From NCBI GenBank assembly GCA_002840685.1, contig PHBU01000008.1:62001-126000 (forward strand): a stretch of 64,000 nucleotides of DNA, read 5' to 3'. Shown here in pieces: positions 28,402-36,778 of this stretch (positions are counted from its first letter, which is position 1; each line of letters opens with the position of its first letter). The translations under genes were made by a program, and so were the position numbers. The DNA comes from Chloroflexi bacterium HGW-Chloroflexi-6. Lineage in GTDB: Bacteria > Chloroflexota > Anaerolineae > Anaerolineales > Villigracilaceae. The notes beneath the pieces were generated by a model. It was given only the letters and a program-made list of their open reading frames with translations, ran no database searches and was not told the origin of the DNA.

Positions 28402-29948
28402 ACATCCTTCTTTTCTGCATCCCAATGAATGGATACTTGTGTGCCCTTGCCTGGCTGGCTGGTGATTGCCAGCGATGCTCCCACGGTTTTGGCGCGCTCG
28501 TGCATCATCGCCAGCCCATAATGACCGGATGGAGTCAATTCGGCTGTGTCAAATCCGCGGCCATTGTCACGGATCAGCAGCTTCAATGTTCCGGATGCGT
28601 GTTGCAGATCGATTTCGACCTGGCTTGCTTTGGCATGTTTGGCGATGTTGTTCAGAGTCTCCTGGCAAATGCGATAAAGCGCCACCTGTGTTTCGGCTGG
28701 TATGCTGCCTTCATCTTTGGTTGTCACCTTTACCGGGATGTTTGTCCGCCCGGTAAAGGCATTGCCGAGCAAAATTAACAGTTCGCCCAACTCGGTGTCG
28801 GTCAGGGTGGCCGGTAGCAGCTCCGCCAGCAGCGCCCGCATTTCGGCCTGTGCGCCGCGCGTCAGGCGGCGCAGATCCTCCAGTGAGATGCGCGCTTTGA
28901 CCGGGTCGCGTTCCCACAGGCGCGGCAGGACTTCAGCGATCAGCCCGGCAGAAAAAAGTGACTGGTTGACAGCATCGTGCAGGTTTTGCGCCAGCCGCTG
29001 GCGTTCTTGCAGCGCAGCCGCCGTTTGGGCTTGTTCATACAATTCAGAGTTGACCAGCGTCACCGCCGCCTGGTTGGCGATGGTCATGGCCAGGTTGGCA
29101 TGGTGCGCGGTGAAGATATTGTTCTCGACATGGGTGATGCCGATCCCGCCAATGATGCGATTCTTGACCGCCAGCGGCACCCACATCCAGGAGATAACAC
29201 CTTCCAGCAGGGCTGCCGCTTCATCTTTCAAGATCGTGCGTAAAAATATGGCCGAAGGCTCTTTGCTCCATACGTTCGCGATCCGGATCGACTTGCGCTC
29301 GTTGAACAGGGTATCCAGTGCTTTTTTGCCATTGAGCCGGATGCTGAAAGGAAAAGACTGCTCCAACTGTTCACTGCCGCGCACGGCCAGCGTCACAAGC
29401 GAAGAATCCTCCAGGGCAAACAGGCCGGCATGGGTATAGGGGATGAGTACTTTCAATTGATCCAGGATCAACCCCGGTTGCAATTCAAGGGTCGAAGCCA
29501 GGGTCTGGGAAATATCGAGCAAAATTGATTGTTCGTGCGCCCGAACGCCAACCCGCCGTTGAAGCTGATTCTCTGCCTGAACGCGCTTGCTGACATCCCG
29601 CAGGATCGCCAATGCACAGGTCTGGCCCTGATATTTGAACGGCACGGCGCGCCATTCAACACTCAAGATCGTTTCGTCCTGGCGCACATGCTCTGCCAGC
29701 ATCTCGAACAGCCCGCCCTCTTGAATGACACGCGCATAATCAGCAAAAAAAGGCAGGCTTTTGGCGCGGATCAAGCGTTGCATCCGCAACCCGTTAAAAA
29801 TGGCGCGCTTATATCCATGCATGCTGGCCGCTGCGGGGTTCGCGGCCAGCAATGCGCCAGTCTCAAGATTGGTGATCAGCATCCCATCGCTGGCAGATTC
29901 GAAGATGCTCCAGTACAGTTTATCGGTTTCTGAAATTGTCATGTTCAT
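28398..29948 (-). CDS. PAS-GAF sensor histidine kinase (HisKA_3 type)
   Basis: A 516-residue cytosolic kinase with no membrane helix. An N-terminal PAS domain (about 10-130, with SASDGMLITNLETGALLAAN) is followed by a GAF domain (about 145-310), then a HisKA_3 dimerisation helix with the phospho-His in RLAQNLHDAVNQSLFSAG. A HATPase domain follows with DNGRGFD and the C-terminal GHYGLAMMHERAK. It is partner of the NarL-type regulator by 4-bp overlap. GAF plus PAS suggests sensing of a soluble or redox signal. No strong ribosome-binding site is visible; ATG at 29948 or 29942. Confidence 0.9.
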   Translation of the reverse strand: MNMTISETDKLYWSIFESASDGMLITNLETGALLAANPAAASMHGYKRAIFNGLRMQRLIRAKSLPFFADYARVIQEGGLFEMLAEHVRQDETILSVEWRAVPFKYQGQTCALAILRDVSKRVQAENQLQRRVGVRAHEQSILLDISQTLASTLELQPGLILDQLKVLIPYTHAGLFALEDSSLVTLAVRGSEQLEQSFPFSIRLNGKKALDTLFNERKSIRIANVWSKEPSAIFLRTILKDEAAALLEGVISWMWVPLAVKNRIIGGIGITHVENNIFTAHHANLAMTIANQAAVTLVNSELYEQAQTAAALQERQRLAQNLHDAVNQSLFSAGLIAEVLPRLWERDPVKARISLEDLRRLTRGAQAEMRALLAELLPATLTDTELGELLILLGNAFTGRTNIPVKVTTKDEGSIPAETQVALYRICQETLNNIAKHAKASQVEIDLQHASGTLKLLIRDNGRGFDTAELTPSGHYGLAMMHERAKTVGASLAITSQPGKGTQVSIHWDAEKKDV

Positions 29949-30217
29949 AATTTAAAAACCCCGGGGTTTTCGCGCTCTGGTGAATTCATATTTATCAGGT
30001 TGTTTCCTTTAAAGAGCGTTTGGGGAACCAAAAAACTTGGGGTTCGAGACTCCAATTTCATTGTACTGCGTCAGATGCTGAAAGTGTGCAATCTCGAGGC
30101 GATTGGCATGGCTTTGCCTGAGTTTGAGTCTGTTCAACCCGGTTTAACACAATCTCTAAGACTTCTGAACAACTTCTTAATATCTTTTTTCTATACTACG
30201 GGGGAAAGGAAAACAAC

Positions 30218-31783
30218 ATGAACTCAAAACTCTTCTCCATCCTGATGATTTTACACCTGCTCCTGGCAGCGTGCGCCGCCCCTCAGCCTGCCTCGAGCAC
30301 TGTCGAAGCGGACTTCACCTCCGCGCCCGCTCCCGCCCCGGCAGCGGAATCCGTTTCCGTGGCCGATTCAGCCCCGTCACCGGTATCCGCCAGCCCTTAC
30401 CCCATCGTGGATACTTCCCAGGGAAAATGCTACAACAACAGTGCCAAAATTCCCTGCTCGCAGAGTTTCAACGGGCAGGATGCCCAATATAGCGGCAACC
30501 AGGCCAGCTACCAGAGCAACGGCGATGGAACCGTGACCGATCTGGTCAGCGGGTTGATGTGGCAACAAGACCCCGGCCCCAAAATGACCTACAGCCAGGC
30601 TGTTGCGGGAGCCGCATCGCTTAACCTTGGCGGTTACAGCGACTGGCGTTTGCCGAGCATCAAGGAACTCTACTCACTGATCCTGTTTGACGGCACGGAT
30701 GTCAGCGCCTGCCCCAACGGAACCTGCTCTGCCACGCCCTTTATCGATACCCGTTATTTCAACTTCTCCTACGGCGATACCGCTTCTGGCGAGCGCGTCA
30801 TCGACAGCCAGTTTGCCACCAGCACCAAATACGTCAGCACCACCATGAACGGTGATGAAACCATGTTTGGCGTCAACTTTGCCGACGGACGCATTAAAGG
30901 TTACGGACTGACCGATCCGCGCGGCAACGGTGAAAAAACCTTCTATGTGCTCTACGTGCGCGGCAACCCCGGATACGGACAGAATAGTTTCGCCGATAAC
31001 GGCGATGCCACCATCAGCGACAAGGCCACCGGCCTGACCTGGATGCAGTCCGACAGTGGCACAGGCCTGGACTGGCAATCTGCTCTGAACTATTGCGAGA
31101 GCCTCGACCTGGGCGGTTCCAGCGACTGGCGTCTGCCGGATGTCAAAGAGTTGCAAAGCCTGGTCGATTACTCGCGTTCTCCAGACACCAGCAATTCTGC
31201 CGCGATCGACCCGATCTTCAGCGTGACCGCCATCACCAACGAAGCCGGCCAGGCAGATTATCCTTTCTTTTGGAGCAGCACCACCCACGCCGATTCGTCT
31301 GGGAGCGGCAGCTACGCAGCCTATGTGGCATTCGGCAAAGCCCTGGGGTACATGAACTCCTGGCTGGATGTCCACGGCGCGGGAGCGCAGCGCAGCGATC
31401 CCAAGACCGGCAGCGCCGCTGAATATCCGCAGGGGCACGGCCCGCAGGGTGACGCCATTCGCGTCCAGAACTACGTGCGTTGCGTGACGGGCGGCGCTGC
31501 CTATAAAGCAAATGGCGTTGCCAGCGAAATTCGCCCCGCGATGCAGGTTGAATCGACCGGTGTGCAGCAAGGCCAGGGCCAACCCGCCCCGGGCGGACAG
31601 GTTCAACCGGCCGGTCAGGGTCTGCAAAGCGGGCTGCCTCCGCAGGAAGCCATCAACGCCTGCTCCGCCAGCAGCGAAGGCGCGGCCTGCTCCTTCAGCA
31701 ATCCCAACGGCACGCTCAGCGGCACCTGCGGCACGCCGCCCAATTCCAGCCAGTTGGCGTGCATGCCGGCCAAGCGGCCTTAA
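30218..31783 (+). CDS. DUF1566 lipoprotein with two Lcl-type domains and a Cys-rich tail
   Basis: A 521-residue exported lipoprotein (lipobox LLAAC, Cys19) followed by an Ala/Pro/Ser-rich linker. Two DUF1566 (Lcl C-terminal) modules are seen at about 95-255 and 260-430, each opening with GDGTVTDLVSGLMWQQ- or GDATISDKATGLTWMQ-like sequence and carrying the repeated SDWRLP(S/D)(I/V)KEL motif. A short C-terminal Cys-rich motif (about 475-518, four Cys in the pattern CSASSEGAACSF...GTCG...LACMP) is often attached to secreted proteins. Ligand or substrate unknown; probably a surface adhesin or sensor. GGGGAAAGGA precedes the ATG. Confidence 0.88.
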   Translation: MNSKLFSILMILHLLLAACAAPQPASSTVEADFTSAPAPAPAAESVSVADSAPSPVSASPYPIVDTSQGKCYNNSAKIPCSQSFNGQDAQYSGNQASYQSNGDGTVTDLVSGLMWQQDPGPKMTYSQAVAGAASLNLGGYSDWRLPSIKELYSLILFDGTDVSACPNGTCSATPFIDTRYFNFSYGDTASGERVIDSQFATSTKYVSTTMNGDETMFGVNFADGRIKGYGLTDPRGNGEKTFYVLYVRGNPGYGQNSFADNGDATISDKATGLTWMQSDSGTGLDWQSALNYCESLDLGGSSDWRLPDVKELQSLVDYSRSPDTSNSAAIDPIFSVTAITNEAGQADYPFFWSSTTHADSSGSGSYAAYVAFGKALGYMNSWLDVHGAGAQRSDPKTGSAAEYPQGHGPQGDAIRVQNYVRCVTGGAAYKANGVASEIRPAMQVESTGVQQGQGQPAPGGQVQPAGQGLQSGLPPQEAINACSASSEGAACSFSNPNGTLSGTCGTPPNSSQLACMPAKRP

Positions 31784-31885
31784 AAGGAACTTGGCGCCGA
31801 AGACCCAACACAATCGCAATTTCTTTTTCTAAATAACTTCTGAACATCTTTTTGTTATCCTGTAAACATAGTCCGGAGGCAACAC

Positions 31886-33961
31886 ATGTCCACCCATAAC
31901 CATTCCATTTTTCGTCCGCGGGTTCTAACTGCTCTTGCGCTGGCTGCGATCATTCTGCTCGGCGCCTTCCTGCGCTTTTACCAGCTCGGCGCAACCGGTG
32001 TCGGCAACGAATATTACGCCGCCACGGTCAAGTCGATGCTGACTTCGTGGCACAACTTCTTTTTCGTCGCTTTTGAGCCGGGCGGCTCGGTGACGGTGGA
32101 CAAGCCGCCGCTCGGCTTCTGGTTGGAGGCGCTTTCGGCCTATTTTCTGGGTGTGACCGGTTTCGCGCTGGCGCTGCCGAATGCGCTGGCCGGGACGCTT
32201 GCCATTCCGCTGCTGTATTCAATGCTCCGAAAGCAGTTTGGCGTGCTGGCCGGGCTGAGTGCTGCGCTGGTGCTGGCCAGCACCCCGGTCACGATCGCCG
32301 CTGAACGCAACAATACCATCGACGGCATGCTGGTCTTTGTTTTGCTGCTGGCAGCCTGGGCGGTCTGGAGATCGGTTGAAAGCGGCCAGTTCCGCTATTT
32401 GCTGCTGGGGGCCTTCATCGTCGGTCTCGGTTTCAACATCAAGATGCTGCAAGCCTATATGGTTTTGCCGGCCTTGTACGCGCTGTATTTCTTTGGCGCA
32501 AAACACGGCTGGGGCAGGCGCATTCTGCACCTGGGCGCTGCCACCGTTTTACTGTTGATCGTTTCGTTTTCCTGGGCGTTGATCGTGGATGCGGTGCCCG
32601 CCGACAGCCGCCCGTTCATCGGCTCCAGCACGGATAATACCGTCAGCGAGCTGATCGTCGGACACAACGGCATCAAACGCCTGCTCGGCGGCTCTGGCCC
32701 GGGCGGCGGAGCAGACGACAGGCCCCTGGCAAATAACCCGCAGCCGGATGACGGAGGCAAGGGGGCTGGCCCGGCCCTCGGTTTTGCGCCCCCGCGCCAG
32801 AATCGGCAACCCGGCCAGCCGCCCATGCAGCCCGGCGGACCCAACCAGGCTAACCGCCCCGGCGGTTCAAATGAAGTTGGCGAAGCGGGCCTTTTGCGCC
32901 TGTTCAGTGAGCCTTTGGCCTCCGAAGCCTCCTGGCTGATGCCCCTGGCCTTGCTGGGGCTTGGGCTGACGCTGGCTGTGCTTGGCCGCCCGCTGCCGTT
33001 GACCGGGAAACACCTGGCTTTGATCCTGTGGGCGGGCTGGTTGCTGCCGGTGATCCTCTACTTCAGCTTCACGACCGGTTTGTGGCATACCTATTACCTG
33101 ATCATGATCGGCCCGGCGCTGGCAGCGCTGGTTGGTGCAACGGTGTGGGCGTTGGATGTCATTGCGAGCCGCCGTTCTTGGGCGGCGTGGCAATCTTCGC
33201 TTGAGAAAGATAATCCCGTTAAAGTGGGGATTGCTTCGGCGGAAGAACCTCGCCTCGCAATGACACAAAGCTACGGCTGGGGCCTGGCCGCCCTTTTGAG
33301 CGGGATCACGCTCGGGTTCGAGATCTTCGTCCTTTCGGCTTACCCAACCTACTTCGCCGCAACATCCGCCCTGATGATCGCGCTCTGGCTGGCAGGTATG
33401 GCGCTCTTGTGGTTTCGCCCGCAGACCTGGGCCCTGGGATTGGTGCTGGTCAGCTTGCTGGTTGCGCCCTTGTTCTGGTCTGGCCTGACCAGTTTCAATC
33501 CGCAGCCGAATGTGAGCCTGCCACATGCCGGCCCGGCCATGCAGGGCCAGCCCGCCAAAAGCGCTGCGGGTGAATTGCTCAGCCCGACGCAACAAAAAGT
33601 GCTCGATTACCTGCTGGCCAACACCGCGCCGGATGCCTACCTGGCTGCCACGCTAGATTCGCACGGCGCCTCGCCCTTCATTTTGGCGACCGGCCGCGCG
33701 GTGCTGACGTTTGGCGGTTTTAACGGCGGCGATAATGTCATCGATCTGGCCGGCCTGCAGGAAATGCTTGCCAGCGGAGAATTGCGCTTCATTCTTGATA
33801 ACGGCAATCTTTCGCAAAAAGCGGAGATCTTCGCCTGGGTTCAAACCAGCTGCCAGGTGGCGCAGGTGCCGGGCCTGGCGCAGAACGCCCAACCGCTCAG
33901 CCAGGGCCCCGGCGGCCCGCGTGACCAGCAGTTTACAGCCCTATACGATTGCGGCAATTGA
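31886..33961 (+). CDS. YkcB/ArnT-like membrane glycosyltransferase (PMT superfamily)
   Basis: A 691-residue integral membrane protein with about 11-12 helices. The catalytic loop region includes GVGNEYYAATVKSML and SVTVDKPPLGFW, the latter typical of the YkcA/YkcB branch. It probably moves a sugar from a polyprenyl-phosphate donor to an envelope target. Residues about 270-330 form a Gly/Pro/Gln/Asn-rich low-complexity loop. At residues about 425-460 the reading frame passes through a palindromic repeat (33157-33265), adding a basic stretch between helices. A response regulator and kinase follow immediately and may control it. CCGGAGG precedes the ATG. Confidence 0.88.
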   Translation: MSTHNHSIFRPRVLTALALAAIILLGAFLRFYQLGATGVGNEYYAATVKSMLTSWHNFFFVAFEPGGSVTVDKPPLGFWLEALSAYFLGVTGFALALPNALAGTLAIPLLYSMLRKQFGVLAGLSAALVLASTPVTIAAERNNTIDGMLVFVLLLAAWAVWRSVESGQFRYLLLGAFIVGLGFNIKMLQAYMVLPALYALYFFGAKHGWGRRILHLGAATVLLLIVSFSWALIVDAVPADSRPFIGSSTDNTVSELIVGHNGIKRLLGGSGPGGGADDRPLANNPQPDDGGKGAGPALGFAPPRQNRQPGQPPMQPGGPNQANRPGGSNEVGEAGLLRLFSEPLASEASWLMPLALLGLGLTLAVLGRPLPLTGKHLALILWAGWLLPVILYFSFTTGLWHTYYLIMIGPALAALVGATVWALDVIASRRSWAAWQSSLEKDNPVKVGIASAEEPRLAMTQSYGWGLAALLSGITLGFEIFVLSAYPTYFAATSALMIALWLAGMALLWFRPQTWALGLVLVSLLVAPLFWSGLTSFNPQPNVSLPHAGPAMQGQPAKSAAGELLSPTQQKVLDYLLANTAPDAYLAATLDSHGASPFILATGRAVLTFGGFNGGDNVIDLAGLQEMLASGELRFILDNGNLSQKAEIFAWVQTSCQVAQVPGLAQNAQPLSQGPGGPRDQQFTALYDCGN
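33157..33265. repeat. Palindromic repeat inserted in-frame inside the glycosyltransferase gene
   Basis: Terminal inverted repeats of 12 bp, TGTCATTGCGAG (33157-33168) and CTCGCAATGACA (33254-33265), flank an interior that has its own inverted GCAATC/GATTGC pair. The 109-bp unit has the look of a miniature transposable or REP-like element (CATTGCGAG...CTCGCAATG). It is translated through, and the downstream helices stay in frame. Confidence 0.8.
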
Positions 33962-33979
33962 ACGATTGTGCGCTAGAAT

Positions 33980-34666
33980 ATGTCCATGCCCAAAACCATC
34001 CTGGTTGTGGACGACAAAGCCAACATCCGCAATCTTGTGCGCGAATATCTTGAAGCCGAGGGCTTCCGGGTGCTGATCGCCGCCGACGGACGCGAAGCGC
34101 TTTACGCTGCCCGCGCCGAAAAACCGGATCTGATCTTGCTCGATATCATGATGCCTGAAATGAGCGGCTACGAGTTCCTGAAAGCTTATCGCAAGGAGCG
34201 CGAAACGCCGGTCATCCTGCTGACCGCGAAATTAGATGAAACCGACAAGGTGCTTGGCCTCGAATTGGGCGCGGATGATTACATCACCAAGCCGTTTGGG
34301 ATGAAGGAACTGGTCGCGCGCATCCACGCTGTTTTGCGCCGCGCGGGAGGCGCCGTCAAAGCGGCCGAGGTGCTGGCGGAGGGCGGACTCCGCCTCGACA
34401 AAGAGTCCCGCGCGGTCACGGTCAGCGGACAACCCGTCAGCCTGACTCCGTCTGAATTTGATTTGCTCTACCTCCTGATGGCGACCCCCAACCGCGTTTT
34501 TTCCCGTTCCGAACTTCTGCTCAAACTGCAGGGGACGAGCTTCGAGGGCGTCGAACGCACGATCGATGTTCATATCCGCAATTTGCGCACCAAGATCGAA
34601 AAAGACCCATCCCAACCGCAGTATATTGAAACGGTTTTTGGGGTCGGGTATCGATTTCACGCGTAG
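33980..34666 (+). CDS. OmpR-family response regulator
   Basis: A 228-residue regulator: receiver domain with ILVVDDKANIR, phospho-acceptor in LILLDIMMPEMSG (Asp54), Thr in LLTAKLDE and Lys in YITKPFG; winged-helix domain (about 130-226) with ERTIDVHIRNLRTKIEKDP and VFGVGYRF. It follows the glycosyltransferase by 18 bp, and its kinase follows 40 bp downstream. Its TAG stop is supplied by the palindromic repeat at 34663. Start at 33980 or 33986; no clear ribosome-binding site. Confidence 0.92.
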   Translation: MSMPKTILVVDDKANIRNLVREYLEAEGFRVLIAADGREALYAARAEKPDLILLDIMMPEMSGYEFLKAYRKERETPVILLTAKLDETDKVLGLELGADDYITKPFGMKELVARIHAVLRRAGGAVKAAEVLAEGGLRLDKESRAVTVSGQPVSLTPSEFDLLYLLMATPNRVFSRSELLLKLQGTSFEGVERTIDVHIRNLRTKIEKDPSQPQYIETVFGVGYRFHA

Positions 34667-34691
34667 GGGCGAAGCATTGCTTCGCCCCTAC
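34663..34691. repeat. 29-bp palindromic repeat, copy 2
   Basis: Perfect 13-bp arms (GTAGGGGCGAAGC) around ATT. The TAG in the left arm (34664-34666) is the stop codon of the response regulator. The hairpin lies between regulator and kinase genes of one operon. Confidence 0.88.
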
Positions 34692-34706
34692 GGGCAAAAC
34701 AAAATT

Positions 34707-36062
34707 ATGAAACTCACCCAAAAACTGACCCTCGCCTTCCTGCTTGTCAGCCTGATCGCCATCGGGCTGGCTGCCGTCTTTGTCTGGGCAACCACCTCGA
34801 TCGAATTTAACAAATACATCGTTGACCAGCGTCAGGGGCAGTTTGTGGCTGTGGTCACGGAGTATTACCAGGCCAACGGCAGTTGGCGCGGCGTGGATGT
34901 TGCCCTGCGCCAACAGGGTTTGCTTCCGCCTGTCGTTCAGCCTGGCAGCAAACCGCCCGAACCGCAGCCTTTTGCGCTGATCGGCCCAAACCGGGTGGTC
35001 ATCATCCCGGGCGGACAGTATCCGCCGGGGCAAAAGGTTCCGGATGCTGTTACAGGCATCCCTATCGAAGTTGGGGGTGTGCTGGTTGGCACGGTACTGA
35101 CCACCGGGCAGGCGCCCGCGCGCAATGTCATCGAAGACCGCTATCTGGCGAGCATCAACCAATCGCTGCTGGTGGCGGCCCTGGGTGGGGCGCTGATCGC
35201 CCTGCTGCTCGGGTTGTTCGTCGCCCGCAGCCTGACCCATCCCGTGCGCGAGCTGACGGCCGCCACCCGCCAAATGGCGCGCGGCAAACTCGAACAGCGG
35301 GTTCCCGTGCGCTCAACGGATGAACTCGGCGAACTGGCCCAGTCTTTCAACCAGATGAGCGCCGACCTGGCGCGCGCCAACCAATCGCGCCGCCAGATGA
35401 CCGCCGACATTGCCCACGACCTGCGCAATCCGCTGACGGTGATCGGCGGCTACCTCGAGTCGCTCAAAGACGGCACGCTCAAAGCCAGCCCCGAGCGTTT
35501 CGAGACGATGTACGCCGAAGTTCAGCACCTCGAGCACCTGGTCGAAGATCTGCGCACACTCTCGCTGGCCGATTCCGGCGAACTGGTTCTCCATCGCCAG
35601 CCGGTTGCTCCTGGTGAACTGCTCGGCAGGGTGGCAGCAGCCTACCGGCATCAGGCAGAACAGCAAAAGATCGATCTCAGGCTGGAGGTCGAACCTGGTT
35701 TAACTGAAACCAGCCTCGACCCGGAGCGTATCGAACAGGTGCTGGGCAACCTGGTCAGCAACGCCTTGCGCTACACACCCGAGGCGGGAGAAATCCGTTT
35801 GGCGGCCAGGCAGGTGGGGGAGGGCCTGCTTCTGAGCGTTCAGGACACGGGCAGCGGTATCCCGCCCGAGGTCATCCCGCATATTTTTGAGCGTTCGTAC
35901 CGCGGCGACTTCTCCCGCAGCGGGAACGAATCGGGGCTGGGGCTGGCGATCGCCAAATCGATTGTAGAATTGCACGGGGGCAGCCTGCGGGTCGAAAGCG
36001 CACCGGGGGCGGGCAGTTTGTTTTTGATCGCGCTCACAGATCCCGATTACAAGCGCGAATGA
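34707..36062 (+). CDS. HAMP sensor histidine kinase
   Basis: A 451-residue membrane kinase. Helix 1 at about 8-30 and helix 2 at about 160-180 flank a ~130-residue extracytoplasmic sensor domain rich in Pro and Gly. A HAMP domain follows (about 180-235, ARSLTHPVRELTAATRQMA), then HisKA with phospho-His in ADIAHDLRNPLTVIGGY, and an ATPase domain with NLVSNALRYTP, DTGSGI and ESGLGLAIAKSIVELHGG. The start at 34707 gives a clean basic N-terminus (MKLTQKLTL). A longer frame from 34566 lies inside the regulator gene. Cognate to the OmpR-type regulator. Confidence 0.92.
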   Translation: MKLTQKLTLAFLLVSLIAIGLAAVFVWATTSIEFNKYIVDQRQGQFVAVVTEYYQANGSWRGVDVALRQQGLLPPVVQPGSKPPEPQPFALIGPNRVVIIPGGQYPPGQKVPDAVTGIPIEVGGVLVGTVLTTGQAPARNVIEDRYLASINQSLLVAALGGALIALLLGLFVARSLTHPVRELTAATRQMARGKLEQRVPVRSTDELGELAQSFNQMSADLARANQSRRQMTADIAHDLRNPLTVIGGYLESLKDGTLKASPERFETMYAEVQHLEHLVEDLRTLSLADSGELVLHRQPVAPGELLGRVAAAYRHQAEQQKIDLRLEVEPGLTETSLDPERIEQVLGNLVSNALRYTPEAGEIRLAARQVGEGLLLSVQDTGSGIPPEVIPHIFERSYRGDFSRSGNESGLGLAIAKSIVELHGGSLRVESAPGAGSLFLIALTDPDYKRE

Positions 36063-36129
36063 CGATCCTCTGGTACTATTGGTAGCGCACCATGGAACAA
36101 CTTTACAGGTTTAAGAAAGCGAGCCTCGG

Positions 36130-36771
36130 ATGAAAATTACTGTTTATCACGACACTGTCTGACCGTTCTGCCGCATCGGAAAGCGGCATTTGCAGCGGTC
36201 GCTGCAATTATGGCACGGCGAACCTGTCCAGGTCGAGTACCGGGCGTTTTTTCTCAACGCGTCCATCCCGCCTGAAGGTTACGATTTTGTCCCGTATATG
36301 CAAGCCAAGTTTGATGGTAGGATCAGCCTGCAAGAGGCTTTTGACACGCCGCGCCGGATGGGTGCAGCTGTCGGGCTGACCTTCAACATGGAAAAAATCC
36401 GCAAAGCCCCCAATACGGCCCTCTCACATGCTTTGATCGCCCTGGCCCCGGACTCTGTCCGCGAGGCCCTGATCGACGATATTTACGCGGCTTATTTCGA
36501 GCACGGGCAGGATATCGGCGATCTCGAGACCTTGCTCCAGTTGGGTAAAAAGCATGGCTTGGACGTGGACAGGCTGCGGGTGGATTTAACCGGCAAAACT
36601 GCGCGGGCGCAGGTTGAGGCCGAAGTGCGCGAGGCGCAACAGATCGGGGTCCGCGGCGTCCCGTTCTTTATCGTCAATGACAAATATGCGTTCAGCGGCG
36701 CGCAGCCGCCGGAAACGATCTTGAATGTGCTTCGCCAGGTGGTGGCGCGGGAAAAGGAAGAGCTGGCCTGA
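36130..36771 (+). CDS. DsbA/FrnE-family oxidoreductase, predicted selenoprotein (TGA = Sec at residue 11)
   Basis: Read with selenocysteine at the in-frame TGA (36160-36162), the gene encodes 213 residues, the usual FrnE-family length. The start reads MKITVYHDTV-U-PFCRIGKR. In FrnE relatives this site is the redox CPWC motif followed by xIGK, so Sec replaces the first Cys (UPFC). The rest fits the thioredoxin fold with helical insertion, including the cis-Pro segment GVRGVPFFIVNDKYAFSGAQ and the final helix. A TTG start at 36190 would delete the first strand and active site, which is unlikely. A sequencing error or nonsense mutation at codon 11 is the main alternative. No selA, selB, selC or selD lies in the window. 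Confidence 0.8.
36169..36207 (+). promoter_or_regulatory. Candidate bacterial SECIS element
   Basis: Two adjacent hairpins lie directly after the TGA. The first is TGCCGC (36169-36174) with GCGGCA (36183-36188). The second is TTGCAGC (36190-36196) with GCTGCAA (36201-36207) around the loop GGTC. The loop GGUC is the same as the apical SelB-binding loop of E. coli fdhF as I remember it. The loop starts 34 nt after the TGA, further than the 18 nt in fdhF, so the exact fold needs computation. Confidence 0.6.
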
Positions 36772-36778
36772 AAACCGA

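Noticed and set aside
30000..30221. 73-codon open frame upstream of the DUF1566 gene
   Set aside because: It covers the promoter-like and ribosome-binding region of the next gene, has no family resemblance and no Shine-Dalgarno of its own.
36190..36771. Annotating the DsbA-family gene from the TTG at 36190 without selenocysteine
   Set aside because: That start removes the first beta strand and the whole active-site motif, while the in-frame extension through TGA gives a perfect family N-terminus.
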